Numbered from the stretch's first letter, positions 47,959 to 60,285 are shown. The stretch is DNA of 64,000 nucleotides from Synanceia verrucosa (GCA_029721515.1 CM056550.1:13315857-13379856), one strand, 5' to 3'. A program made the numbers and translations. Notes: generated by a model not told the origin, from the letters alone.

Positions 47959-48798
47959 TTGACAGATCTTGACTATGAATGTTCAACAAAGATGAACAGT
48001 GTGAAACTCTCAGAGGATGATGATGAAGTGAGAAAAACTGCCATTGTTCACAGCACACAAGTTGCAGAAAGTACGGACACATTAAACAAATTCATGAACT
48101 ACTATTCCAGCTGGCATCGTCTCAAAAGAGCCGTAGCATGGCTACTCAGGCTGAGAGGTCTGCTATTCTTAAGCAAGAAGCGTAAAGAACTGGAAGCCAC
48201 AACGTCACAACAGAATGATAGCTCAAGCAAAGCAGCAACAAACAAGAGCAAGGAGATGCAGCAGTATAAAGCAAGGTTGAACAAGGGACCTCTGACCATG
48301 GCAAACCTTACTGCAGCAGAAATGGAGATTATCCGCTATTGTCAAAATAGCAAGTTCCAAGTGGAGATCTCAACATTAAAAGGAGGGGCACAACTTGTCA
48401 AAGGGAACAGCCCTATTTATAAGCTAGACCGAGTGCAACAGAATGGCATACTGAGAGTAGGGGGGCGTCTCAGTAAATCAGCAATGCCCGAGGAATCCAA
48501 GCACCCCATAATCATGCCAAATGATATGCACCCCACTATACTGCTTCTGAGGGATATACATGAAAAGGTTGGACACTCAGGGCGTAACCACATGCTCTCT
48601 CGCCTTCGCCAAAGATTCTGGATACCTGCAGCTAATTCTGCAGTGAGGAAACTCCTGTCCAGGTGCGGTACATGCAGAAAAATCCAAGCCAAGGCTCACG
48701 GACAAAAAATGGCAGATTTACCTGCAGACAGACTGTTAGCAGACAAGCCACCCTTCACTGGTGTAGGTGTGGACTATTTCGGGCCAATAGAGGTCTAA
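47959..48798 (+). pseudogene. BEL/Pao integrase, N-terminal part
   Basis: Integrase inserts the DNA copy into the chromosome. This 279-codon segment contains the linker, then the zinc-binding H2C2 region (HEKVGHSGRNHMLSRLRQRF and, further on, LSRCGTCRKIQ) and the start of the catalytic core with the first Asp in GVGVDYFGP. A TAA at 48796-48798 interrupts the core. The next segment continues in the same frame. The ATG at 47959 is probably only the first Met after a frame change. Confidence 0.85.
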
Positions 48799-49458
48799 AG
48801 AGGTCGCAGCATCATCAAAAGATATGGAGTATTGTTTACCTGCCTGACAACTCGTGCAGTGCATTTAGAGGTGTCACACACACTTGACACAGATTCGTGC
48901 ATAAATGCACTTAGACGCTTCATGTGCAGGAGAGGGCAGGTTTCTGTCATCAGATCAGACAATGGCACTAACCTCGTCAGTGCGGAAAAGGAGCTACATG
49001 CAGCAGTGCAACAGTGGGATGTTGTCAAAATACAGGATACACTTGCACAAAAAGGAGTACAGTGGATTTTCAACCCACCTGCCGGACCTCACTTTGGTGG
49101 AGTGTGGGAATGTCAAGTGAAATCTGTGAAAAAGGTCTTAAAGTCAATTCTGCATGAGCAAACAATAGATGATGAGTGTTTACAGACCCTATTATGTGAA
49201 GTGGAGAACATTCTTAATGACAGACCACTAACCACTTCCTCTGACGACCCAAACGATTTAGAGCCTTTAACACCAAACCATTTGCTCTTACTAAGGAAAC
49301 AGCCCTTGCTTCCCCCAGAACTTTTCAACAAAGATGACTGTTACACACGGCGGAGATGGAAGCAAACGCAGTACCTGACAGACTTGTTTTGGAAGAGGTG
49401 GGTGCGTGAGTACCTCCCCAGTCTGCAGGAATGGCAGAAATGGAATAAAGTCAAATAA
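48799..49458 (+). pseudogene. BEL/Pao integrase, catalytic core continuation
   Basis: Same frame as the preceding segment. It carries LTTRAVHLEV, the second catalytic Asp in IRSDNGTNLVSA, and the catalytic Glu in GPHFGGVWECQV, then ILNDRPLT and LTPNHLLLL, typical of BEL/Pao integrases. All three DDE acidic residues are therefore present across the two segments. It ends at a TAA at 49456-49458 just before the C-terminal domain. Confidence 0.87.
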
Positions 49459-49461
49459 AAC

Positions 49462-49650
49462 TTGAAACCAGGGGACATTGTAATGATCCTGGATGACAAC
49501 GCCCCACGGGGTTCATGGCCTTTGGGAAGAGTTGTGAGCACAATCTCGGACTCTAAGGGACTTGTTCGAAGGGTTCTGGTTAAAACCAAATCCAGTACTC
49601 TAGAGAGACCTGTCGCTAAACTTTGTCTCATATGGGACGTGGACACCTAA
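49462..49650 (+). pseudogene. BEL/Pao polyprotein C-terminal (DUF5641-like) domain
   Basis: In the same frame directly after the TAA at 49456, the sequence LKPGDIVMILDDNAPRGSWP, GRVV and VRRVLVKT is the short domain that normally follows integrase in BEL/Pao elements. It ends with a natural-looking stop at 49648-49650, about 195 bp before the 3' LTR. Confidence 0.85.
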
Positions 49651-49845
49651 ATACTGTGCAAAAGTACTAAATGTTTAGAAGTGTACGCAGATTGCCACCT
49701 CATTTGTTAATATCAAAATGTGTGGAAACAAGAGATTTGTCACGTTTGATTTGTTGTTAGATCTGTTTTAACTTGAATTTGCTCTCATGATTGTAATATT
49801 TTTCATAATCATAAGTCATCCTGCCTTATAATTAGGGGCCGGAAA

Positions 49846-50359
49846 TGTGAGAGCAACATTACAGGTTATTTTTATATTCATATAAAGTGTTTACTGTATA
49901 TTTGTGTTTGTGGTTGGGCTATGCTTGAATTAATGATAGTTAAACAATTTAACACTAAGATTTACGACAATTGCAGTAAAGCACGTTTTGGTTTGCGACA
50001 GTGTTTGCTGGTTCACTGCAGTTGGTTAGAATAACGGGAGGACAACCACGTGTACAACGAATGGACACAAGGTAATTTGCTGCCGTGGATTGAAAGAAGT
50101 TTTCGACCGTACAACTGTTGTACAACTGACATTAGTACTGAAAAATTAAGTGTAGGCGGTGGAGTTAATTTTCCTGGTATTGGACCAGACTTTGTTTATG
50201 TTTTTGTTATTTTTGCTTGTCTAAAAATAAAGTACTTAACTTTTCAGCTGCCTCCTGCGGAATACTTCAAGAAACACTTAAGTGGATTACTACGAGTCAA
50301 CAAACTATGCTAGCAAATTAAGTGACCTGAAGAGGAACATTTGGAAAACGGCAATTACA
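49846..50359 (+). repeat. 3' LTR of the BEL/Pao element
   Basis: 514 bp, TGTGAGAGCAACATTACAGG at the start and GGCAATTACA at the end, followed directly by satellite (AGCCATATAGAG). It has more differences from the 5' LTR than the duplicated LTR at 40490 has. Unlike the other two copies it is not followed by leader sequence, which fixes the LTR end. Confidence 0.92.
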
Positions 50360-53300
50360 AGCCATATAGAGAGTTGAGGGTGTTACCTATGGTAATACCA
50401 GCTCTATAGAGTGTTGAAGGTGTTACCTGTGGTAATACCAGCCCTATAGAGTTTTGAGGGTGTTACCTATGGTAATACCAGCTATATAGAGTGTTGAGGG
50501 TGTTACCTGTGGTAATACTAGCCCCATTGAGTGTTGAGGGTGGTACCTATGGTAATACCAGCTCTATAGAGTGTTTAGAGGGTTTTATCTATGGTAATGC
50601 CATCTATATAGAGTATTGAGAGTGTTACCTATGGTAATACCAGCCCTATAGAGTGTTGAGGGTGGTACCTATGGTAATACCAGCCCTATAGAGTGTTGAG
50701 GGTGTTACCTGTGGTGATACCAGCTCTTTTGAGTGTTGAGGGTGTTACCTGTGATAATACCAGCCCTATAGAGTGTTGAGGGTGTTACCTATGGTAATAC
50801 CAGCCCTATAGAGTGTTGAGGGTGTTACCTATGGTAATACCAGCTCTATAGAATGTTTAGATGGTTTTATCTATAGTAATAGCAGCCCTATAGAGGGTTA
50901 AGGGTGTTACCTGTGGTAATACCAGCTCTATAGTGTTTAGAGTGTGTTACCTATGGTAATACCAACCCTATAGTGTGTTGAAGGTGTTAGCTGTGGTAAT
51001 ACCAGCTCTATAGAGTGTTTAGATGGTTTTACCTTTGGTAATACCATCCATATAGAGAGGTGAGGGTGTTAACTATGGTAATACCAGCTGTATATAGTGT
51101 TTAGAGGGTTTATCAATGGTAATATCAGTCTATAGAGGATGAGGGTGTTACCTATGGTAATGCCAGCCCTATAGAGTGTTGAGGGTGTTACTTATGGTAA
51201 TTCCAACCCTATAGAGTGTTGAAGGTGTTACCTGTAGTAATACCAGCCCTATAGAGTGTTGAGGGTGTTACCTGTCGTAATACCAGCTCTATAGAGTGTT
51301 TACGTTGTTATCGGTGGTAATATCAGTTCTATAGAGTGTTTACGTTGTTACCTATGGTAATACCAGCTCTATAGAGTGTTTACAGTGTTATCTATGGTAA
51401 TACCAGCTCTATAGAGTGTTTACGTTGTTACCTATGGTAATACCAGCCCTATAGAGTGTTGAAGGTGTTAACTATGATAATACCAGCCCTATAGAGTGTT
51501 GAAGGTGATAACTATTGCAATACCAGTCCTATAGAGTGTTGAAGGTGTTACCTGTGGTAATATCAGTTTATAGAGGATGAGGGTGTTACCTATGGTAATA
51601 CCAGCCCTATAGAGTGTTTATAGGGTGTTATCTATGGTAATACCTGTTTATAGAGTGTTTACGGTGTTATCTGTGGTAATACCAGCTCTATAGAGTGTTT
51701 ACGGTGTTATTTGTGGTAATACCAGCTCTATAGAATGTGTAGAGGGTTTTATCTATGATAATACCTTCCATATAGAGTGTTGAAGGTGTTACCTATGATA
51801 ATACCAGCCCCATAGAGTGTTGAGGGTGTTACCTATGGTAATACCAGCTCTATAGTGTTTAGAGGGTGTTACCTATGGTAATGCCAGCCCTATAGAGTTT
51901 TGAGTGTGTTACCTATGGTAATACCAGCCCTATAGAGTGTTGAGGGTGTTACCTGTGGTAGTACTAGCCCTATAGAGTGTTGAGGGTGTTACCTATGGTA
52001 ATACCAGCTCTATAGAGTGTTTACGGTGTTACCTGTGGTAATACCAACTCTATAGAGTGTTTACGGTGTTATCTGTGGTAATACCAGCTCTATAGAGTGT
52101 TTACGTTGTTATCTGTGGTAATATCAGTTCTATAGAGTGTTTACGTTGTTACCTATGGTAATACCAGCTCTACAGAGTGTTTACGGTGTTACCTATGGTA
52201 ATACCAGCTCTACAGAATGTTTAGAGGGTTTTATCTATGATAATACCATCCATATAGAGTGTTGAAGGTGTTACCTGTGGTAATACCAGCTCTATAGAGT
52301 GTTGAGGGTGTTACTTATGGCAATACCAGCCCTATAGAGCATTTAGAGGGTGTTACCTATGGTAATACCAGCCCAATAGAGTGTTTACGTTGTTACCTTT
52401 TGTAATACCAGCTCTATAGAGTGTTGAGGGTGGTACCTATGGTAATGCCAGCTCTATAGAGTGTTTAGAGGGTTGTATCTATGGTAATGGCATCTATATG
52501 AAGTGTTTAAGGTGTTACCTATGGTAATACCAACTCTATAGTGTTTAGAGGGTGTTACCTATGGTAATACCAGCCCTATAGAGTGTTGAGGGTGTTACCT
52601 GTGGTAATACTAGCCCTATAGAGTGTTGAGGGTGTTACCTCTGGTAATACCTGTTTATAGAGTGTTGAGGGTGTTACTTATGGTAATACCAGCCCTATAG
52701 AGTGTTGAAAGTGCTAGATGTGGTAATACCAGCTCTATAGAGTGTTTAGATGGTTTTACCTTTGGTAATACCATCCATATAGAGAGTTGAGGGTGTTGCC
52801 TATGGTAATACCAGCTCTTTAGAGTGTTGAGGGTGTTACTTATGGTAATACCAGCTCTATAGAATGTTTAGAGGGTTTTATCTGTGATAATACCAGCCCT
52901 ATAGGTGTTATCTATGGTAATACCTGTTTATAGAGTGTTGAGGGTGTTATCTGTGGTAATACCAGCCATATAGAATGTTTAGAGGATTTTAACTATGGTA
53001 ATACCAGCCCTATAGAGTGTTGAAGGTGTTAACTATGGTAATACCAGCCCTATAGAGTGTTGAAGGTGTTAGCTGTGGTAATGCCAGTTTATAGAGTGTT
53101 GAGGGTGTTACCTGTGGTAATATCAGTTTATAGAGTGTTGAGGGTGTTACCTATGGTAATACCAGCCCTATAGAGTGTTTAGAGGGTGTTAACTGTGGTA
53201 ATACCAGCCCTATAGAGTGTTGAAGGTGTTAACTATGGTAATACCAGCCCTCTAGAGTGTTGAAGGTGTTAACTATGGTAATACCAGCCCTATAGAGTGT

Positions 53301-56300
53301 TGAAGGTGTTAACTATGGTAATACCAGCTCTATAGAGTGTTGAAAGTGTTAGCTGTGGTAATACCAGCTCTATAAAGTGTTTAGATGGTTTTACCTTTGG
53401 TAATACCATCCATATAGAGAGTTGAGGGTGTTACCCATGGTAATACCAGCCCTATAGAGTGTTTAGAGCGTGTTATCTATGGTAATACCTGTTTATAGAG
53501 TGTTGAAGGCGTTAACTATGGTAATACCAGCCGTATAGAGTGTTGAAGGTGTTAACTATGGTAATACCAGCCCTATAGAGTGTTGAAGGTGTTAGCTGTG
53601 GTAACACCAGTTAATAGAGTGTTGAGGGTGTTACCTGTGGTAATATCAGTTTATAGAGTGTTGAGGGTGTTATATATGGTAATACCTGTTTATAGAGTGT
53701 TGAAGGTGTTAACTATGGTAATACCAGCCCTATAGAGTGTTGAAGGTGTTAACTATGGTAATACCAGCCCTATAGAGTGTTGAAAGTGTTAGCTGTGGTA
53801 ATGCCAGCTCTATAGAGTGTTTAGATGGTTTTACCTTTGGTAATACCATCCATATAGAGAGTTGAGGGTGTTGCCTATGGTGATACCAGCTCTATAGAGT
53901 GTTGAGGGTGTTACTTATGGTAATACCAGCTCTATAGAATGTTTAGAGGGTTTTATCTATGATAATACCAGCCCTATAGGTGTTATCTATGGTAATACCT
54001 GTTTATAGAGTGTTGAGGGTGTTATATATGGTAATACCTGTTTATAGAGTGTTGAAGGTGTTAACTATGGTAATACCAGCCCTATAGAGTGTTGAAGGTG
54101 TTAACTATGGTAATACCAGCCCTATAGAGTGTTGAAAGTGTTAGCTGTGGTAATGCCAGCTCTATAGAGTGTTTAGATGGTTTTACCTTTGGTAATACCA
54201 TCCATATAGAGAGTTGAGGGTGTTACCTATGGTGATACCAGCTCTATAGAGTGTTGAGGGTCTTATATATGGTAATACCTGTTTATAGAGTGTTGAGGGT
54301 GTTACCTGTGGTAATACCAGCCATATAGAGCATTTAGAGGGTGTTAACTATGGTAATACCAGCTCTATAGAGTGTTGAAGGTGTTAACTATGGTAATACC
54401 AGCCCTCTAGAGTGTTGAAGGTGTTAACTATGGTAATACCAGCCCTCTAGAGTGTTGAAGGTGTTAACTATGGTAATACCAGCCCTATAGAGTGTTGAAG
54501 GTGTTAACTATGGTAATACCAGCCCTCTAGAGTGTTGAAGGTGTTAACTATGGTAATACCAGCCCTCTAGAGTGTTGAAGGTGTTAACTATGGTAATACC
54601 AGCCCTATAGAGTGTTGAATGTGTTAACTATGGTAATACCAGCTCTATAGAGTGTTGAGGGTGTTATTTATGGTAATACCAGCTATATAGAATGTTTAGA
54701 GGGTTTTATCTATGGTAATACCATCCATATAGAGTGTTGAAGGTGTTACCTATGATAATACCAGCCCAATAGAGTGCTTACGTCGGTACCTATTGTAATA
54801 CCAGCTCTATAGAGTGTTGAGGGTGTTACCTATGGCAATGCCATCCCTGTAGAGTGTTGAGGGTGTTACCTGTGATAATACCAGCTCTATAGAGTGTTGA
54901 AGGTGTTACCTATGGCAATGCCATCCCTGTACAATGTTGAGGGTGTTACCTGTGGTAATATCACTTTATAGAGTGTTGAGGGTGTTACCTATGGTAATAC
55001 CAGCTATATAGAATGTTTAGAGGGTTTTATCTATGGTAATACCAGCCCTATAGAGTGTTGAAGGTGTTAACTATGGTAATACCAGCCCTATAGAGTGTTG
55101 AAGGTGTTAGCTGTGGTAATGCCAGTTTATAGAGTGTTGAGGGTGTTACCTGTGGTAATATCAGTTTATAGAGTGTTGAGGGTGTTACCTATGGTAATAC
55201 CAGCCCTATAGAGTGTTTAGAGGGTCTTATATATGGTAATACCTGTTTATAGAGTGTTGAGGGTGTTACCTGTGGTAATACCAGCCATATAGAGCATTTA
55301 GAGGGTGTTAACTATGGTAATACCAGCCCTATAGAGTGTTGAAGGTGTTAACTATGGTAATACCAGCCCTCTAGAGTGTTGAAGGTGTTAACTATGGTAA
55401 TACCAGCCCTCTAGAGTGTTGAAGGTGTTAACTATGGTAATACCAGCCCTATAGAGTGTTGAAGGTGTTAACTATGGTAATACCAGCCCTCTAGAGTGTT
55501 GAAGGTGTTAACTATGGTAATACCAGCCCTCTAGAGTGTTGAAGGTGTTAACTATGATAATACCAGCCCTATAGAGTGTTGAATGTGTTAACTATGGTAA
55601 TACCAGCTCTATAGAGTGTTGAGGGTGTTATTTATGGTAATACCAGCTATATAGAATGTTTAGAGGGTTTTATCTATGGTAATACCATCCATATAGAGTG
55701 TTGAAGGTGTTACCTATGATAATACCAGCCCAATAGAGTGCTTACGTGGGTACATATTGTAATACCAGCTCTATAGAGTGTTGAGGGTGTTACCTATGGC
55801 AATGCCATCCCTGTAGAGTGTTGAGGGTGTTACCTGTGATAATACCAGCTCTATAGAGTGTTGAAGGTGTTACCTATGGCAATGCCATCCCTGTACAGTG
55901 TTGAGGGTGTTACCTGTGGTAATATCAGTTTATAGAGTGTTGAGGGTGTTACCTATGGTAATACCAGCTATATAGAATGTTTAGAGGGTTTTATCTATGG
56001 TAATACCAGCCCTATAGAGTGTTGAAGGTGTTAACTATGGTAATACCAGCCCTATAGAGTGTTGAAGGTGTTAGCTGTGGTAATGCCAGTTTATAGAGTG
56101 TTGAGGGTGTTACCTGTGGTAATATCAGTTTATAGAGTGTTGAGGGTGTTACCTATGGTAATACCAGCCCTATAGAGTGTTTAGAGGGTCTTATATATGG
56201 TAATACCTGTTTATAGAGTGTTGAGGGTGTTACCTGTGGTAATACCAGCCATATAGAGCATTTAGAGGGTGTTAACTATGGTAATACCAGCTCTATAGAG

Positions 56301-57425
56301 TGTTGAAGGTGTTAACTATGGTAATACCAGCCCTCTAGAGTGTTGAAGGTGTTAACTATGGTAATACCAGCCCTATAGAGTGTTGAATGTGTTAACTATG
56401 GTAATACCAGCTCTATAGAGTGTTGAGGGTGTTATTTATGGTAATACCAGCTATATAGAATGTTTAGAGGGTTTTATCTATGGTAATACCATCCATATAG
56501 AGTGTTGAAGGTGTTACCTATGATAATACCAGCCCAATAGAGTGCTTACGTCGGTACCTATTGTAATACCAGCTCTATAGAGTGTTGAGGGTGTTACCTA
56601 TGGCAATGCCATCCCTGTAGAGTGTTGAGGGTGTTACCTGTGATAATACCAGCACTATAGAGTGTTGAAGGTGTTACCTATGGCAATGCCATCCCTGTAC
56701 AGTGTTGAGGGTGTTACCTGTGGTAATATCAGTTTATAGAGTGTTGAGGGTGTTACCTATGGTAATACCAGCTATATAGAATGTTTAGAGGGTTTTATCT
56801 ATGGTAATACCATCCATATAGAGTGTTGAAGGTGTTACCTATGATAATACCAGCCCAATAGAGTGCTTACGTTGTTACCTATTGTAATACCAGCTCTATA
56901 GAGTGTTGAGGGTGTTACCTATGGCAATGCCATCCCTGTACAGTGTTGAGGGTGTTACCTGTGATAATACCAGCTCTATAGAGTGTTGAAGGTGTTACCT
57001 GTGGTAATACCAGCCCTATAGCGTGTTTAGAGCGTGTTATCTATGGTAATAGCTGTTTATAGAGTGTTGAGGGTGTTACCTGTGGTAATACCAGCCCTAT
57101 AGAGTGTTGGGGGTGTTAACTATGGTAATACCAGCTCTATAGAGTGTTTAGAGGGTGTTATCTATGGTAATACCTGTTTATAGAGTGTTGAGGGTGTTAC
57201 CTGTGGTAATACCAGCCCTATAGAGTGTTTAGAGCGTGTTATCTATGGTAATACCAGCCCTATAGAGTGTTGAGGGTGTTACCTATGGTAATACCAGCTC
57301 TATAGAGTGTTTAGAGGGTGTTATCTATGGTAATACCAGTTTATAGAGTGTTGAGGGTGTTACCTATGGTAATACCAGCCCTATAGAATGTAGAGGGTGT
57401 TAACTATGGTAATACCAGTCCTAGG
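50360..57425 (+). repeat. 40-bp satellite array, right block with higher-order repeats
   Basis: About 7 kb of the same satellite in the same orientation. Most units are GTTGAGGGTGTTACCTATGG, GTTGAAGGTGTTAACTATGG or a longer GTTTAGAGGGTTTTATCTATGG variant. Variant order repeats at several scales. A marker TCTTATATATGG falls at 54261, 55225 and 56189, exactly 964 bp apart. GTTGAAAGTGTTAGCTGTGG falls near 53339, 53779 and 54131. The array ends at CAGTCCTAGG (57425), after which sequence is unique. Confidence 0.95.
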
Positions 57426-58754
57426 TTTTATTGTTGGCTTTTAACATTTTTAAACCATTTGTAAATTTATTTTAATTCTTCTTAAATTGTCCCTAAATTA
57501 TCTTTTAAGTACAATTAATCATTTGGCCTTGCAACATCATCTATGGTACACATCACACAGCGGTTACCAATGCCCCTCAGGTGACTACACAGCAACTCCA
57601 CAGCTACGAGCCACCAGCTTTTCGTTGAGAGCTGTTGGAAATAGAAATGCTCCCGATCCTTTATTCAGAATCTTTCAGGTCAAATCAGTGCTATGATATT
57701 TTAGTTAAATTAACACATTAGCGTACATTAAAAGATACAGCATGCCTGGTGGTAAAAACTATCCTTCCTCTGTCATTCTCTCCAATGACACTTTGAGGAA
57801 ACATGTAACTTCCTCATCATGGTTCACAACCGGTGTCACAAAAGTGCTGCTCAATTACCAGCGTTAGCGGCAAAGGAAGTGACCAACCATGAAGGCAACC
57901 ACAAAAGATCCAGATAGCATTCAACAGGAAACATCACCTCAGCCAATTACCCATAAGCTCATATGTTGCCATAACAGCCATTAATCCGAGTGGTGAGCAC
58001 ACAGAGGGCCAGTTCAGCTTCTAGAAACTCCACTAAGGGTGCAAGAGCAAAGACAAAGGAGGAGATATGGCAAACAGGGAAATCAATTATTTAATTCCCT
58101 ATGTCTGACAACATGTGACAAAACAGTGCTGTAAAACCATAAAATGTGTGATGACGTTTGGTAGGATATGAAACAAGCAACAAGGTATTCATACTTTTCC
58201 AGATTTACAACTTAGCCACAACCTGGAACTGATTAAATTCCCTTTCATTTCTTGAAACCAGACCTTCCACAAACCCGCACCATCGTCTTTCCCTGAACTG
58301 TTGTCATATTAAGATCCAAATAATACAAACCAGTAACGAGAGGAGAGCATGACATCTCACATGCTTAGTGGAGGTATGTGTGAGATGATAAATGATGAAG
58401 GCGCATACATATAAAAATGAGCAGTATACACAAATGAAACCAGACTTGGAGGAGACTCGTACAGCATGGAGCCCAGGAATGATGACAACAAATCACTTGG
58501 AGATTTGTCATCATGGAGACCTGGCTGAGCTGAAATAATATCTAACTAGAGACCATCCTGCGATGGAAGCCCCTTCCCCACATCCTAGCCATCCTATTTC
58601 CAGTGCTCTTTCCTGAACCACAACCATCTTCAAATTCAGCTTTTATTTGGATCTAAATGGCTGCATGTTACGCCATTGTGACACTGTCAACGTGAAAAAT
58701 CTGTCCACAGACAGACTGGCATATATTTACGCAGCACGTAAATACCGTATATAT
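57426..58754. other. Non-coding sequence, no gene seen
   Basis: No repeat or gene supported; the one 69-codon frame (57487-57696) has no motif. Confidence 0.35.
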
Positions 58755-59132
58755 CAGTGATGAAATTCCCAGTTTGGTACGTTTTCGGTTTTGAATGCCA
58801 CAGGATGTTTGTTTTCGTTTGGCATGGGAAGAAAAACAAAGCCTTTATTATGATTTATTTATTTTTGCCCCAATTATTTTAGCCAATGGAATACAGCAAA
58901 GTAGGCAAAAAAGATAATCCTGCTGCTATAAATCAGATTAAAAAAATAGAAAAAGGAAAGTATTACTTCAACTGCAAATGCATTCTAAACATTAGTCTTG
59001 CACTTTTTCTCTAAAACGAATTTTTGGGCAAACAACTGAAGGAAACTGTAATGATGGTGGAGGTTGACATCATATATTTATTTTTTTTTTGCCTTTTGGT
59101 AAAGGTTCAGTTCAGTACGTGTACCATTACAG
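58755..59132. mobile_element. hAT-like non-autonomous element
   Basis: The left end CAGTGATGAAATTCCCAGTT, with GGTACGTTTTCGGTTTTG, and the right end GGTTCAGTTCAGTACGTGTA CCATTACAGG are weak inverted matches. The internal blocks (AAAAAGATAATCCTGCTGCT, GCAAACAACTGAAGGAAACT) are ones I recall from an abundant fish hAT repeat. No coding frame. Confidence 0.4.
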
Positions 59133-59785
59133 GCCGAGTATATGTGGTTATTTAGGCACTTTATCTTGACATCACACAGTAACCATAAGAGGTGAGTGAA
59201 AATGATTCACAATCACCTTTAATTGATTCAGTGCTTCCCAGTTATGATGGGCGTCATGTTCAATGGTACAGTACTATGTTCTCAGTGGCTGAATTCCCTT
59301 TACTAAGAGACTCAGATCAGGAAAAAATGTCTGAAATCCACTGTGGAACAGATTTTTAACCATAAATAATTTTTTAACAGAACAAACAAAACAAAACCTT
59401 TATATGTGATAAAATGTGACAGTCAAATGCATATTTATAACAACCACAGTTGTACTGACCAGGATTGAAACACCAAATCAATCCTGAAAGCAAAAACAAA
59501 AATTAAATTACATTCCCATACAAATAAACTTAATTCCCAATCATGTTTTGATGAAAAAGTATTTTCTCCAGGTTAATATTATACAAGGAAAACAAGAGAG
59601 CATGACAGGTTTAGAAAAAAGTAGCCCTTCATGATTAAAATAAGTCAACATTGACTTTTGACGTCTTTGATTATAACATTCAACGTTACTGTGGCATGTT
59701 TAGGATTTATGGGAGCTGCACAGTTTTAGGCATGCTTTTATTTAATAGTAAGTAAGCCTACAGCAGCATGTGCTGTACATATCAG
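59133..59785. other. Non-coding sequence, no gene seen
   Basis: AT-rich, nothing supported. Confidence 0.35.
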
Positions 59786-60285
59786 CAGTGGTGAGTCTAG
59801 ACTTTTTGGGCAGGGGTGGCCAGCAGGATGAGGTGATTAGGCGTCTCCATCACTCCATCAACATAGCATATTTTTTTGTCTGTTATGATTAATTTGACAA
59901 TTAACATTATTATCTGAGTGGGTTCTCTCTGGTACTCCGGCTCTGGTACATCCAAAAACATGCATGGGGATTGGGTTAATCGGTTAATTTAAATTGACCG
60001 TAGGTGTGAATGTGAGTGTGAGTGGTTGTCTGTCTCTATGTGTCCTGTGATGAACTGGACACTTGTCCAAGGTGTTGCCTGTCTTTCATCCTAAGACAGC
60101 TGGGATAGGCTCCAGCCCCCCCGCGACCCTATGAGGACAAGCGGTAGATAATGGATAGATAATAGTAAGTGCCGACCAAATCACGTCACGTCTGATGGTC
60201 AGATTGTCCATCATGCAGGGTGGCACCTGGGATGGCATGTGGCACCCCTGAAATCTGATTGGCCACCCCCCTAGACACGCCCCTG
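59786..60285. mobile_element. hAT-like MITE, 500 bp
   Basis: The left end is CAGTGGTGAGTCTAG and the right end, inverted, is CAGGGGCGTGTCTAG (12 of 15 match); GGGGTGGCCA follows in both arms. The 8-bp flanks CATATCAG and CACACCAG differ only by two C/T changes, fitting the 8-bp target duplication of hAT elements. No transposase frame. Confidence 0.65.
59925..60165 (+). repeat. LINE (L2-type) 3' tail nested in the hAT-like MITE
   Basis: CCAAAAACATGCATGGGGAT, GGTGTGAATGTGAGTGTGAG, GGTTGTCTGTCTCTATGTG, CTGGGATAGGCTCCAGCCCC and a GGATAGATAATAG end. This motif order is a widespread fish LINE tail that I associate with the L2 clade; the clade is from recall. No reverse transcriptase frame. Confidence 0.6.

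Larger units (their letters stand above)
42856..50359 (+). mobile_element. BEL/Pao LTR retrotransposon, 7.5 kb, inactive
   Basis: Two LTRs of about 510 bp (42856-43364 and 49846-50359) begin TGTGAGAGCA and end in TGCA or TACA. They bracket a gag, protease, reverse transcriptase, RNase H, integrase order, with no envelope gene. A purine-rich AGGGGCCGGAAA lies just before the 3' LTR and fits a polypurine tract. Flanks ATCCA (left) and AGCCA (right) look like a 5-bp target duplication with one change. No clear primer-binding site was recognised after the 5' LTR. Several stops and frameshifts break the coding region. The element lies inside the satellite array. Confidence 0.93.

Noticed and set aside
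39382..57425. Satellite array considered as a CRISPR-like repeat-spacer array
   Set aside because: Units are contiguous 40-bp tandem copies with no unique spacers, in an animal genome context.
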